A model generated the notes under the pieces. It saw only the letters and a list, made by a program, of their open reading frames with translations, did no database searches and had not been told where the DNA came from. Below are positions 35,713 through 48,137 of a DNA stretch of 64,000 nt, piece after piece. Numbering within the stretch: position 1 is the stretch's first letter; each line of letters starts with the position of its first letter. A program made the translations under genes and the position numbers. The stretch spans positions 1,028,474-1,092,473 of the forward strand of contig NZ_LMDH01000001.1 of NCBI RefSeq assembly GCF_001425755.1. The letters are read 5' to 3'. The stretch is from Aeromicrobium sp. Root344 (lineage in GTDB: Bacteria; Actinomycetota; Actinomycetes; Propionibacteriales; Nocardioidaceae).

Positions 35713-37935
35713 ATGTCTTGGGAAGAGCTCCGCGCGTCGCTGCGCCAGACCGCACAGCGCGAGAAGCGTCACGACGGACCGCTGTCGATCATCGGCACCA
35801 TGGCCCTGCTGTCGGCGGTCGCCGGCATCCTCGTGGCGGCGATCTTCATCCCGGGCACGGCCCTGTTCGCCTCGACGGCCAACAACGTCAGCAACGACAT
35901 CGTCAACCTCCCGCTGGAGCTCGACGACCAGCCGAGCGCCCAGACCACCCGCCTCCTGGCCAGCAACGGCGACCTGATCGCCTACTTCTACGAGGAGAAC
36001 CGGCAGGACATCCCGCTGGCCAAGATCTCTCCCGTGATGCAGAACGCGATCCTGTCGATCGAGGACGCCCGGTTCTACGAGCACGGCGCGCTCGACCTCA
36101 AGGGCACGCTGCGCGCACTCGTCAACAACGCGTCGGAGGGGCAGACCCAGGGCGGCTCCTCGATCACGCAGCAGCTCGTCAAGCTGACCCTCGTGTCGCA
36201 GGCCACGACCAAGAAGCAGCGCATGGCCGCGATCAAGAAGTCCACGGCCCGCAAGATCCGTGAGCTCAAGCTCGCGATCAAGTACGAGGAGACGCACACC
36301 AAGAAGGAGATCCTCGAGCGCTACCTCAACCTCGCCTACTTCGGCGACAGCGCGTACGGCATCAGCGCCGCGTCCTATCACTACTTCTCCGTCAGCCCGG
36401 CCAAGCTCAACGTGCGCCAGGCCGCGACGCTGGCGGGCCTGGTCAAGAACCCGGTCCAGTTCGACCCCCGCATCTATCCCGAGAAGGCGCTGGCACGGCG
36501 CAACACCGTCCTGGCCGTGATGGCGCGGCTCGGCAAGATCTCCGAGGCCGACGCCAAGCGCTACCAGGCGGCCCCGCTGGGCCTCAAGGTCACCAAGTTC
36601 CCCAACGGCTGCGTCTCGACGGTCGCAGAGTTCTCCTGCGACTACGTACGCCGCTACCTGCTCCGCACGTCGGCGCTCGGCGCCACGGTCGCCGACCGGC
36701 AGCGTGCGCTCGAGCGCGGCGGCCTGACGATCAAGTCCAACATCGACGTCCGCATGCAGAAGGCCGTCAACAAGGCCGTGTCCGAGACCGTTGCGCCCAA
36801 GGACGGGGCGATCGGCGCGATGGCGCTGCTCGAGCCGGGCACCGGCAAGGTCAAGGGCCTGGCCCAGTCCAAGCCGATGGGCAACAACAAGAAGAAGGGC
36901 CAGTCCTTCATCAACTTCACGGTGCCCAAGACCTACGGCGACTCCGGCGGGTTCCCGGCCGGCTCGACGTTCAAGATGTTCACCGACGCCGCGGCGCTCA
37001 AGCAGGGCATCGACGTCGGCCAGACGTTCAAGTCTCCCGGCAAGATCACCATGCGCCCGGGCAGCTACTTCGCCTGCAACGGCGGTGGCACCAGCATCTG
37101 GGAGCCGGAGAACTCCACCGGCAACGGCACGTTCAACATGTACACCGGCACGCGGAAGTCGGTGAACACCTACTTCGCCCAGCTCGAGAAGAAGGCCGGG
37201 CTCTGCAACGTCGTGCGTGCCGCGGAGTCGATGGGCATCAAGGTTCCCGACCGTGACCAGGTGGGTCCGTTCACCTTGGGCGTGACGAACGTCAGTCCGT
37301 TGGACATGGCGGCGGCCTACGCCGTGCCGGCCTCCGGCGGCATGTACTGCAAGCCGCTGCCGATCGACTCGATCGTCGACTCCAACGGCAAGACCATCCG
37401 CAAGTTCCGGCCCAACTGCGAGCGCGTCATGAGCAAGGACGACGCCGCGCAGATCAACGACATCCTGCGCGGTGTCCAGGAGCCCGGCGGCTTCGGCTAC
37501 GACCTCGGCGGCACTGGCCTGAGCATCCCGTCTGCCGCCAAGACCGGAACCGCCCAGGACAACCAGTCGGTCTGGTACGCCGGCTACACACCCAAGCTCG
37601 CGGCGATGGCCATGATCGCCGGCGTCAAGAAGAACGGCAGCCCGAAGTCGCTCGCGGGCGTCACGATCAACGGCCGGTTCCTCGACTTCCACACCGTCGG
37701 CGGCAGCTCGTTGGCCGGACCCATGTGGGCCAAGGCGATGCACGTCATCGAGGACTTCCTGCCGTCCGTCCAGTTCGACGCGCCGCCCGAGCGGCAGCCC
37801 ACGGCGCCCAAGAAGGTGAAGAAGCCGGCGAACGACGACAACACCGACACGGGCAACGCCACCGACGGTCCCGGCAACGGCACCGACGGCCCGGGCAACG
37901 GCACCAACGGCCCCGGCAACGGGACCGACGGCTGA
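35713..37935 (+). CDS. ponA2: Class A penicillin-binding protein (PonA2-like)
   Basis: A 740-aa bifunctional peptidoglycan synthase. One N-terminal membrane helix (residues 27-55). GT51 domain with ILSIEDARFYEHGALD (catalytic Glu) and QGGSSITQQLVK. Transpeptidase domain with the serine motif GSTFKMF, a second motif SVN in TRKSVNTYF, and KTGTAQD. The tail after residue about 690 is proline/lysine-rich and then repeats GPGNGTDG-like units; no PASTA domain is present, unlike M. tuberculosis PonA2 (Rv3682). Synteny with whiB4 supports the name. Confidence 0.9.
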   Translation: MSWEELRASLRQTAQREKRHDGPLSIIGTMALLSAVAGILVAAIFIPGTALFASTANNVSNDIVNLPLELDDQPSAQTTRLLASNGDLIAYFYEENRQDIPLAKISPVMQNAILSIEDARFYEHGALDLKGTLRALVNNASEGQTQGGSSITQQLVKLTLVSQATTKKQRMAAIKKSTARKIRELKLAIKYEETHTKKEILERYLNLAYFGDSAYGISAASYHYFSVSPAKLNVRQAATLAGLVKNPVQFDPRIYPEKALARRNTVLAVMARLGKISEADAKRYQAAPLGLKVTKFPNGCVSTVAEFSCDYVRRYLLRTSALGATVADRQRALERGGLTIKSNIDVRMQKAVNKAVSETVAPKDGAIGAMALLEPGTGKVKGLAQSKPMGNNKKKGQSFINFTVPKTYGDSGGFPAGSTFKMFTDAAALKQGIDVGQTFKSPGKITMRPGSYFACNGGGTSIWEPENSTGNGTFNMYTGTRKSVNTYFAQLEKKAGLCNVVRAAESMGIKVPDRDQVGPFTLGVTNVSPLDMAAAYAVPASGGMYCKPLPIDSIVDSNGKTIRKFRPNCERVMSKDDAAQINDILRGVQEPGGFGYDLGGTGLSIPSAAKTGTAQDNQSVWYAGYTPKLAAMAMIAGVKKNGSPKSLAGVTINGRFLDFHTVGGSSLAGPMWAKAMHVIEDFLPSVQFDAPPERQPTAPKKVKKPANDDNTDTGNATDGPGNGTDGPGNGTNGPGNGTDG
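37856..37935 (+). repeat. Short tandem repeat coding the PonA2 tail
   Basis: Four imperfect 24-nt units encode (D/N)GPGNGT-type octapeptides at the extreme C-terminus. Such a tract can change length by slippage. Confidence 0.6.
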
Positions 37936-37938
37936 GCG

Positions 37939-38400
37939 TCAGGCGCCCAGTTGTCGCTTGACCTCGGCGGCGACGACGCCGCCGTCGGCCTTGCCCTTGA
38001 CCTGCGGTGACACGATCCCCATGACCTTGCCCATCGCCTTCATGCCCTCGCCCGCAGCACCGGCCGACTCGACGGCAGCGGAGACGATCACCGCGATCTC
38101 CTCAGCGGTGAGCTGAGCCGGGAGGTACTCGGCGAGGATCTCCGCCTCCGCCCGCTCCTTGTCGGCGAGCTCGGGGCGGTTGCCCTCCGCGAACGCCTCG
38201 GCGGCCTCGCGGCGCTTCTTGGCCTCCGAGCCCAGCACCGTGATGATGTCCTCGTCACTGAGCTCGCGGACCTCCTTGCCGGCGACCTCGGCGTTGGTGA
38301 TCGCCGTGAGCACCATCCGCAGGGTCGACGTGCGCAACGCGTCGCGCGCCTTCATCGAGGTGGTGAGGTCGTCGTGCAGCTGGTCCTTGAGTCCTGACAT
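37939..38400 (-). CDS. GatB/YqeY domain protein
   Basis: A 153-aa protein. MSGLKDQLHDDLTTSMKARD begins the YqeY family pattern, and LAEYLPAQLTAEEI and GKVMGIVSPQVKGKADG end it. The domain resembles the tail of GatB that contacts tRNA, but no catalytic role is known. It is convergent with ponA2 (3 bp gap) and divergent from the phosphoesterase gene. Confidence 0.87.
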   Translation of the reverse strand: MSGLKDQLHDDLTTSMKARDALRTSTLRMVLTAITNAEVAGKEVRELSDEDIITVLGSEAKKRREAAEAFAEGNRPELADKERAEAEILAEYLPAQLTAEEIAVIVSAAVESAGAAGEGMKAMGKVMGIVSPQVKGKADGGVVAAEVKRQLGA

Positions 38401-38439
38401 GCCTCCAGTGTCCCACCACGCCTGTGACACGCTGGAGTC

Positions 38440-39345
38440 GTGCGCCCCTTGCTCTGGCCCCTCGCGGCCGCCGCGGCCGGGCTGGCGTACGCCTCGGTGT
38501 ACGAGGTCCGGGCGTTCACGCTCCGCAAGGTCACGGTGCCGGTGCTGGCAGCCGGCTCCGAGCCGTTGCGCGTGCTGCACCTGTCCGACACCCACATGAC
38601 TCCGGGGCAGCACAAGAAGCAGGAGTGGCTGCGAGGCCTCGCCGACCTCCAGCCCGACCTCGTGATCAACACCGGCGACAACCTGGCCCACCTCGATGCC
38701 GTGCCGTCGGTCCTGCGGGCGTACGGGGACCTGCTCGACCTGCCGGGCGCATTCGTCTTCGGGTCCAACGACTACTTCTCGCCCGTCGCCAAGAACCCGG
38801 TCAACTACCTCCGCGGCGGCACGGGCGGCGACTGGCAGCGGACCCGCGACCTGCCGTTCGACCAGCTGCGTCACGCCTTCGAGCAGCGGGGCTGGGCCGA
38901 CCTGAGCAACCGGCACGCCTCGTTCGTCGCCGGTGGCCGACGGCTCGCGTTCGTCGGGGTCGACGACCCGCACCTCAACTACGACGTCCTCGACGAGGTC
39001 CCGGCCGACGCCACCGCCGACCTCGCCATCGGCGTGGCGCACGCTCCCTACCTGCGCGTGCTTGACCGCTGGAACGCCCTCGGCTACCCGCTGATCATGG
39101 CCGGGCACACGCACGGCGGCCAGCTCCGAATCCCGTTCTACGGCGCGCTCGTCACCAACTGCGACCTCGATCGGGCCCGAGCTCGGGGGCTGCACCAGCA
39201 CCGCGTCGAGGGTCACGACCCCTCGTGGCTGCACGTCTCCGCCGGGCTCGGCACGTCGCCCTACACGCCCGTACGTTTCGCGTGCCGCCCCGAGGCGACG
39301 CTGCTCACCCTGACTGGGATAGACTCTTCCGGTTCCCTCATCTAG
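38440..39345 (+). CDS. Membrane-anchored metallophosphoesterase
   Basis: A 301-aa protein with an N-terminal hydrophobic segment (LLWPLAAAAAGLAYASVY) and a calcineurin-like fold: LHLSDTHM, LVINTGDN, GSNDY, GVAHAP and GHTHGGQLRIP are the five metal motifs. YkuE/Rv3683-like. The GTG follows CACGCT-GGAGTC, a weak leaderless arrangement. Possible phosphodiesterase on lipids or nucleotides. It completes the Rv3667-Rv3683 synteny block. Confidence 0.87.
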   Translation: MRPLLWPLAAAAAGLAYASVYEVRAFTLRKVTVPVLAAGSEPLRVLHLSDTHMTPGQHKKQEWLRGLADLQPDLVINTGDNLAHLDAVPSVLRAYGDLLDLPGAFVFGSNDYFSPVAKNPVNYLRGGTGGDWQRTRDLPFDQLRHAFEQRGWADLSNRHASFVAGGRRLAFVGVDDPHLNYDVLDEVPADATADLAIGVAHAPYLRVLDRWNALGYPLIMAGHTHGGQLRIPFYGALVTNCDLDRARARGLHQHRVEGHDPSWLHVSAGLGTSPYTPVRFACRPEATLLTLTGIDSSGSLI

Positions 39346-39353
39346 GGAGCATT

Positions 39354-39430
39354 CGGGCTGTGGCGCAGCTTGGTAGCGCGCGTCGTTCGGGACGACGAGG
39401 CCGCAGGTTCAAATCCTGTCAGCCCGACCA
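39354..39430 (+). tRNA. tRNA-Pro (CGG)
   Basis: A 77-nt cloverleaf. Acceptor CGGGCTG pairs with CAGCCCG, the D-arm contains GCAGCTTGGTAGC, the anticodon loop TTCGGGA gives CGG, the T-arm is GGTTCAAATCC, and CCA is encoded. Confidence 0.95.
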
Positions 39431-39435
39431 TGTGG

Positions 39436-39463
39436 ATGGCCGGACCCCCAGGGGTCCGGCCAT
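39436..39463 (+). terminator. Terminator after tRNA-Pro
   Basis: Perfect 13-bp arms ATGGCCGGACCCC and GGGGTCCGGCCAT with a 2-nt loop, then TCCTCGTCT. Confidence 0.8.
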
Positions 39464-39471
39464 TCCTCGTC

Positions 39472-39597
39472 TCAGAACCGCGGGCTGAACGTCATGACCG
39501 GGACTGAACCGCCCTGGTGTCGAGGCTCGGGCGTCACCGGGCCCCAAGCCGTCGCGCGGAGGACCCGCTTCGCCAGGTTTGTCAGGAATGCGTACAT
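39472..39597 (-). CDS. Possible small protein, 41 aa
   Basis: The frame reads [19 protein letters not shown] and ends [14 protein letters not shown] lies 7 nt before the ATG and GC3 is high. It is divergent from, and overlaps by 10 bp, another small frame at 39588. No family recognised; either or both may be real. Confidence 0.35.
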   Translation of the reverse strand: MYAFLTNLAKRVLRATAWGPVTPEPRHQGGSVPVMTFSPRF

Positions 39598-39740
39598 CGG
39601 AGCGCCTCTCGTCGTGTGCCGCGTGTCGGAGCGGCGTCTACACGTACGACGAACGGGCACCCACGGAATCCGACATCACAGATGCGGAGCTCGTGCTGAG
39701 CGGGAAACTCAACCTGATCGCAACGTTCGGCCGCCGGTGA
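39588..39740 (+). CDS. Possible small protein with CxxC, 50 aa
   Basis: The frame reads [20 protein letters not shown] and continues with an acidic segment ending LNLIATFGRR. The composition is protein-like and it contains one CxxC, but the nearest SD (AGGA) is too close to the ATG. No family recognised. Confidence 0.35.
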   Translation: MRTSERLSSCAACRSGVYTYDERAPTESDITDAELVLSGKLNLIATFGRR

Positions 39741-39769
39741 CACGACACCCCCTGTGAAAGACTCAGCGC

Positions 39770-40500
39770 ATGGTTGACGAGCAGCAGCCCGCCAAGAAGG
39801 TGGTCAAGCGCGTCGTCAAGAAGACCGTCGTACGACCCGCGGCACCGCCGCCGGCCGAGACCGTCCGCTACGGCCGACCTGTCTCCACGACCCGCAGCAA
39901 GCCCCAGGCCAAGGTCGCCAGCCGCGCCGGCGCCAAGCCGGCCGGGACGACGAAGACCCGCCCCCGGGTCAAGGTCGGGGCTGCGGGCAAGGCCCTGACG
40001 TCACGCGGGGCGGGCGTCGCCTCGGGTGTTGCCGGGGCCACGGGCTCGGCCGCACGAGCCACCGGCGACTTCGTCGCCGACCGCTACCACGCCCTCAAGG
40101 ACTGGCGCGTCCCGCACATCGATCCCCGGCTGGCCGCCCCCATCACCGGCCTCGTCGTAGGGCTGGTGTCGGTGGGCCTCGGCCTGGTCGCCCTCGAGAT
40201 CTTCAACGACGTACGAGGTGTCGCCTCCGGCGGCAAGCAATGGGGATCGCTGACGTTCGTCGTCGTCACGTTCATCGCGATGCTGCTCGGTGACGTGCTG
40301 CTCAGGGCGTTCGGCACCACGCGGGCGGGGTTGATCAGCTTCCTCGCCGTGGTGCTCGCGATCGTCGCGATCCTGGGCTTGTTCCTCGAGATGGCCGATG
40401 ACCAGCGGGCGTTCGTGCTGGTCCCGGCGCTGGCCGCAGTGACCTATTTCGTGTCCCACTGGCTCATCACGGTGGCCGAGAGCAGTCCTACACTTCCCGA

Positions 40501-40504
<4 letters not shown>
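39770..40504 (+). CDS. Membrane protein with basic, disordered N-terminus
   Basis: A 244-aa protein. Residues 1-75 are lysine/arginine/proline/alanine-rich (AKKVVKRVVKKTVVRPAAPPP), then a helical stretch and four membrane helices at about residues 120-235. The basic domain would face the cytosol and could touch nucleic acid or the membrane surface. The stop overlaps the GTG of the acetoacetyl-CoA synthetase gene. Family not recognised. Confidence 0.7.
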
Positions 40505-44737
<4,233 letters not shown>

Positions 44738-44851
44738 GGGATTTCCTAGGTGCTGGGAAACGTACGGATTGCGCGACGCTGCGCGCGACAAGTCTACCGG
44801 TTCGCCCGGAGTGGCAGAGTCGCGATCCTGCCGATGGACAGTGAGAAGCCG

Positions 44852-45466
44852 TCAGCTTCTGACGGCGGCGTTGCCGATGGTCGTTCGGCCCTCGAACGCA
44901 CGACCGAGCGTGAGCTCATCGGCGTACTCGAGGTCGCCGCCGACGGGCAGTCCGCTCGCGAGCTTGCTGACCCGCAGGCCGAGCGGCGTCAGCATGCGGA
45001 TGAGGTAGGTCGCGGTCGCCTCGCCCTCGAGGTTGGGGTCGGTCGCGATGATGACCTCGGTGACGACGCCGTCCTGCAGGCGCTGGAGCAGCTCCTTGAT
45101 GCGCAGCTGGTCGGGTCCGATGCCGGCGATCGGCGAGATCGCGCCGCCGAGCACGTGATAGCGGCCGCGAAACTCCCGTGTGCGCTCGATCGCGACGACG
45201 TCCTTGGACTCCTCGACGACGCAGATCACGCTGAGGTCGCGGCGCGGATCAGCGCACACGCGGCACTCGGTGTCGACCGTGACGTTGCCGCAGATCGAGC
45301 AGAAGTGGACCTTGGCCTTGACCTCGACGAGTGTCGCGGCGAACCGGCGTACGTCCTCGGGGTCGGCGTCGAGCAGGTGGAAGGCGATGCGTTGCGCGCT
45401 CTTGGGACCGATGCCGGGAAGTTGCCCGAGCTCATCGATCAGATCCTGGATCACGCCGTCATACAT
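44852..45466 (-). CDS. recR: Recombination protein RecR
   Basis: A 204-aa protein. HhH region [20 protein letters not shown], zinc site [16 protein letters not shown], then a Toprim domain ([16 protein letters not shown]). Part of RecFOR gap repair. It follows the pab fusion by 7 bp on the minus strand. In most bacteria ybaB stands between dnaX and recR; none is found here. Confidence 0.93.
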   Translation of the reverse strand: MYDGVIQDLIDELGQLPGIGPKSAQRIAFHLLDADPEDVRRFAATLVEVKAKVHFCSICGNVTVDTECRVCADPRRDLSVICVVEESKDVVAIERTREFRGRYHVLGGAISPIAGIGPDQLRIKELLQRLQDGVVTEVIIATDPNLEGEATATYLIRMLTPLGLRVSKLASGLPVGGDLEYADELTLGRAFEGRTTIGNAAVRS

Positions 45467-45473
45467 AAGGGGA

Positions 45474-48137
45474 TCAGTCTACGGAACCGAGGAAGGACTG
45501 GAGCATCTCGTGGCCGCGCGCCGTGAGGATGGATTCGGGATGCATCTGCACGCCCTCGACCGGATGGCTGCGGTGACGGACCCCCATGACGATGCCGGAC
45601 GCCGTGTGGGCGGTCGCCTCGAGCTCGTGGGGCAACGTCGCGGGATCGATCACGAGCGAGTGGTAGCGGGCACAGACGAGCGGCGTCGGCAGCCCGGCGT
45701 AGACGCCTCTGCCGTCGTGGTGCACCAGGGACGGCTTGCCGTGGACGACCTCCGGTGCGCGGACGACCGTCGCCCCATAGGCCTCGCCGATCGCCTGGTG
45801 GCCGAGGCACACCCCGAGGATCGGCGTCGTCGGGCCGAGCCGGCGGACCGCCTCGATGCTGATGCCGGCGTCGGACGGCGTGCCGGGGCCCGGCGAGACG
45901 ACGAGGTGGGTGAAGTCGCCGCGTGCCCGCGCCGCGACGAGCTCGTCGACCGTGACGGCGTCGTTGCGGATGACCTCGGCCTGCGCGCCGAGCTCGCCGG
46001 CGTACTGGACGAGGTTGTAGACGAACGAGTCGTAATTGTCGATGAACAGCACCGTGGCCCGCGTCGGCGGTGAGGACCTGGCTTGTCGCGGGGTTGCGCC
46101 TCGCTCATGGTCACTGCCCCAGAAGCCGCGGAGCTCGTCACGGAGCCACGTCGTCGTACGCCCGACGGGCCACGACGCGATCCCTTCGCACGAGAGGACG
46201 GGCACGACGCCCCGGAGCGAGTTGCTGACGAACACCTCGGTGGCCGCCGTCAGGTCGTCGACCGTGAGCCGGCGTTGGAACACCGGCACGGAGGCCTCGC
46301 GCAGGATCTCGATGAGGCGAGCACGGGCGGTGCCGGGCAGGATGCGTCCGTCGGTCGGCGGTGTGTGGACCCCGTCGTCGTGCACGACGAACACGTTGGC
46401 GCGGGCCGTCTCGAGGATCGCCCCGTCCTCGGCGAGCAGCAGCAGGTCGCGATCGGGCGCGCCGTCCCAGGCCAGGGCGCTTCGGTCGGCCCACTTGTGC
46501 TGCCCGAAGCCGCCTTCGAGGGTGCGTGGCGTCAACCTCCACGCGTCGGCGTCGTCGTCGATGACCCGGCTGCTCATCGTCACCACGACGCCGCCGTCTC
46601 TCGGCACGGCTTCGACCCGCACCCGCTGGCGACCCGTGAGCCGCGCGGTCCGGCGCAGCACCGCGTCGTCGAGGCCGGCGCGGATCGTCGTGCCGTAGAC
46701 CGCGCGAACGCTGGCGTCGAGACGCGCGAGGTGGGCCTCGAGGTCGGCGACGCGACCGTGCTCGACCAGCAACGTGTCATAGATGCCGAGCGACACGTCG
46801 ACCGTCGCGGCGGGCTCCGAGCTGCCAGGCGTCGGCGGCTCGTCGAGGCCCGGAGCCTCGGCGGTGAGCTCGAGGACTCCCCCGATGGCGTCGATCAGCG
46901 GACGCGCCTTGACGAGGCACTCGGCGTACTCACCCTCGGGCGTCGAGTCCGCCACGACACCGCCGCCGACGCCGAGCCACACCCGGTCACCGGAGAACTC
47001 GAACGTGCGGATGACGACGTTGAGCTCGAGACCCGCGGCAGGGCTGACGTGCCCGATCGCGCCGGTGTAGGCCTCACGCCCGGTGGCCTCGAGGTCGTTG
47101 ATGAGCTCCATGGCGCGCACCTTGGGCGCCCCCGTGACCGAGCCCGGCGGGAACGTCGCGCGCAGCAGCTCGGAGTCACGTACATCGTGGGCGACATGGC
47201 CCACGACGTCGGACACGAGGTGCCAGACCGCGTGCCGCTCCGCCCGGGTGATGGCCGGGACACGGACCGAGCCGGGCACACTGACGCGGCCGAGGTCGTT
47301 GCGCATCAGGTCGACGATCATGATGTTCTCCGCGCGGTTCTTGGCCGAGGCCACGAGCTCGTCCGGATCGGTGTCCAGCGACGCGGTGCCCTTGATCGGC
47401 GAGCTCAACACCTCGTCGCCGGTGCGGCGGAGGAACAGCTCCGGCGAGAAGCTCACCAGCGCCCCCTCGGGGCTCGACACGTAGGCGGCGTACGCCGGGT
47501 GCAGCGCGGCGACGCCGGTGCAGAACACGTCGAGCGGGTCGCCGCTGAACGGCGCCTCGAGCCGGGTGCACAGGTTGGCCTGGAAGATGTCGCCCGCGGC
47601 GATGTGCTCCAGCACGGTGGCGAGCGCCGCCCGGTGCGCGTCGGGCGTCGGGGACATCTCGAACCTGCCCACCTCGTACGACTGTGCGTCCGCTGCGCTG
47701 CCTCGTAGCGTCTCGACGATCCGGGCGTCACGCTCGGCGTCGGGCGTCAGCGACTCCAGCCACCACGTGCCGTCGGTGCGCCGGAGGACGTGGTCGTAGA
47801 ACGCGATGCGGTGATCGGGCTGCTCGATCGGGCGGTGCGGTGCCGGCGGCAGGTCCTCGACGAGCCGGCCGAGCTGATAGCCCCAAGCACCGATCCAGCC
47901 GCCGCCGAAACCCCCGACGCCGGATGCCAATGGCTCGAGGTCGATGCCGGTGAACGGGTCACCCTCGAGCACCGCGACGGGGTCGAACGCGATGAGCGCC
48001 TCGCCGTGGTGCCAGGCACCGAGCAGTGCGACGAGCCGGTCGCGGCCGCGGAACAACCGCAGGACGTCGAGCGGGTCGAGGTCGAGGTCGAGCCGGGTGC
48101 GGCCGAGGCCGTGGTCAGTCGTGGCGGGACTCGTCAA
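45474..48137 (-). CDS. PabB-PabC-PabA triple fusion: aminodeoxychorismate synthase/lyase/amidotransferase
   Basis: An 887-aa protein with three enzyme domains in one uninterrupted frame. Residues 1 to about 430 are PabB; the motif [13 protein letters not shown] carries the Lys that marks ADC synthase instead of the Ala of anthranilate synthase, and [16 protein letters not shown] follows. About 455-680 is a PabC-type lyase ([10 protein letters not shown] with the PLP Lys, [12 protein letters not shown]). About 705-887 is a glutamine amidotransferase ([29 protein letters not shown] with the Cys, GVQMHPES with His-Glu). All active residues are intact. It would turn chorismate and glutamine into p-aminobenzoate for folate. 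The start is TTG 48137 overlapping the dnaX end. Confidence 0.88.
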   Translation of the reverse strand: MTSPATTDHGLGRTRLDLDLDPLDVLRLFRGRDRLVALLGAWHHGEALIAFDPVAVLEGDPFTGIDLEPLASGVGGFGGGWIGAWGYQLGRLVEDLPPAPHRPIEQPDHRIAFYDHVLRRTDGTWWLESLTPDAERDARIVETLRGSAADAQSYEVGRFEMSPTPDAHRAALATVLEHIAAGDIFQANLCTRLEAPFSGDPLDVFCTGVAALHPAYAAYVSSPEGALVSFSPELFLRRTGDEVLSSPIKGTASLDTDPDELVASAKNRAENIMIVDLMRNDLGRVSVPGSVRVPAITRAERHAVWHLVSDVVGHVAHDVRDSELLRATFPPGSVTGAPKVRAMELINDLEATGREAYTGAIGHVSPAAGLELNVVIRTFEFSGDRVWLGVGGGVVADSTPEGEYAECLVKARPLIDAIGGVLELTAEAPGLDEPPTPGSSEPAATVDVSLGIYDTLLVEHGRVADLEAHLARLDASVRAVYGTTIRAGLDDAVLRRTARLTGRQRVRVEAVPRDGGVVVTMSSRVIDDDADAWRLTPRTLEGGFGQHKWADRSALAWDGAPDRDLLLLAEDGAILETARANVFVVHDDGVHTPPTDGRILPGTARARLIEILREASVPVFQRRLTVDDLTAATEVFVSNSLRGVVPVLSCEGIASWPVGRTTTWLRDELRGFWGSDHERGATPRQARSSPPTRATVLFIDNYDSFVYNLVQYAGELGAQAEVIRNDAVTVDELVAARARGDFTHLVVSPGPGTPSDAGISIEAVRRLGPTTPILGVCLGHQAIGEAYGATVVRAPEVVHGKPSLVHHDGRGVYAGLPTPLVCARYHSLVIDPATLPHELEATAHTASGIVMGVRHRSHPVEGVQMHPESILTARGHEMLQSFLGSVD

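Noticed and set aside
45474-48137. The pab fusion as an assembly artefact or pseudogene
   Set aside because: The frame is continuous for 887 codons, linkers are short and GC-rich, and all catalytic motifs are intact.
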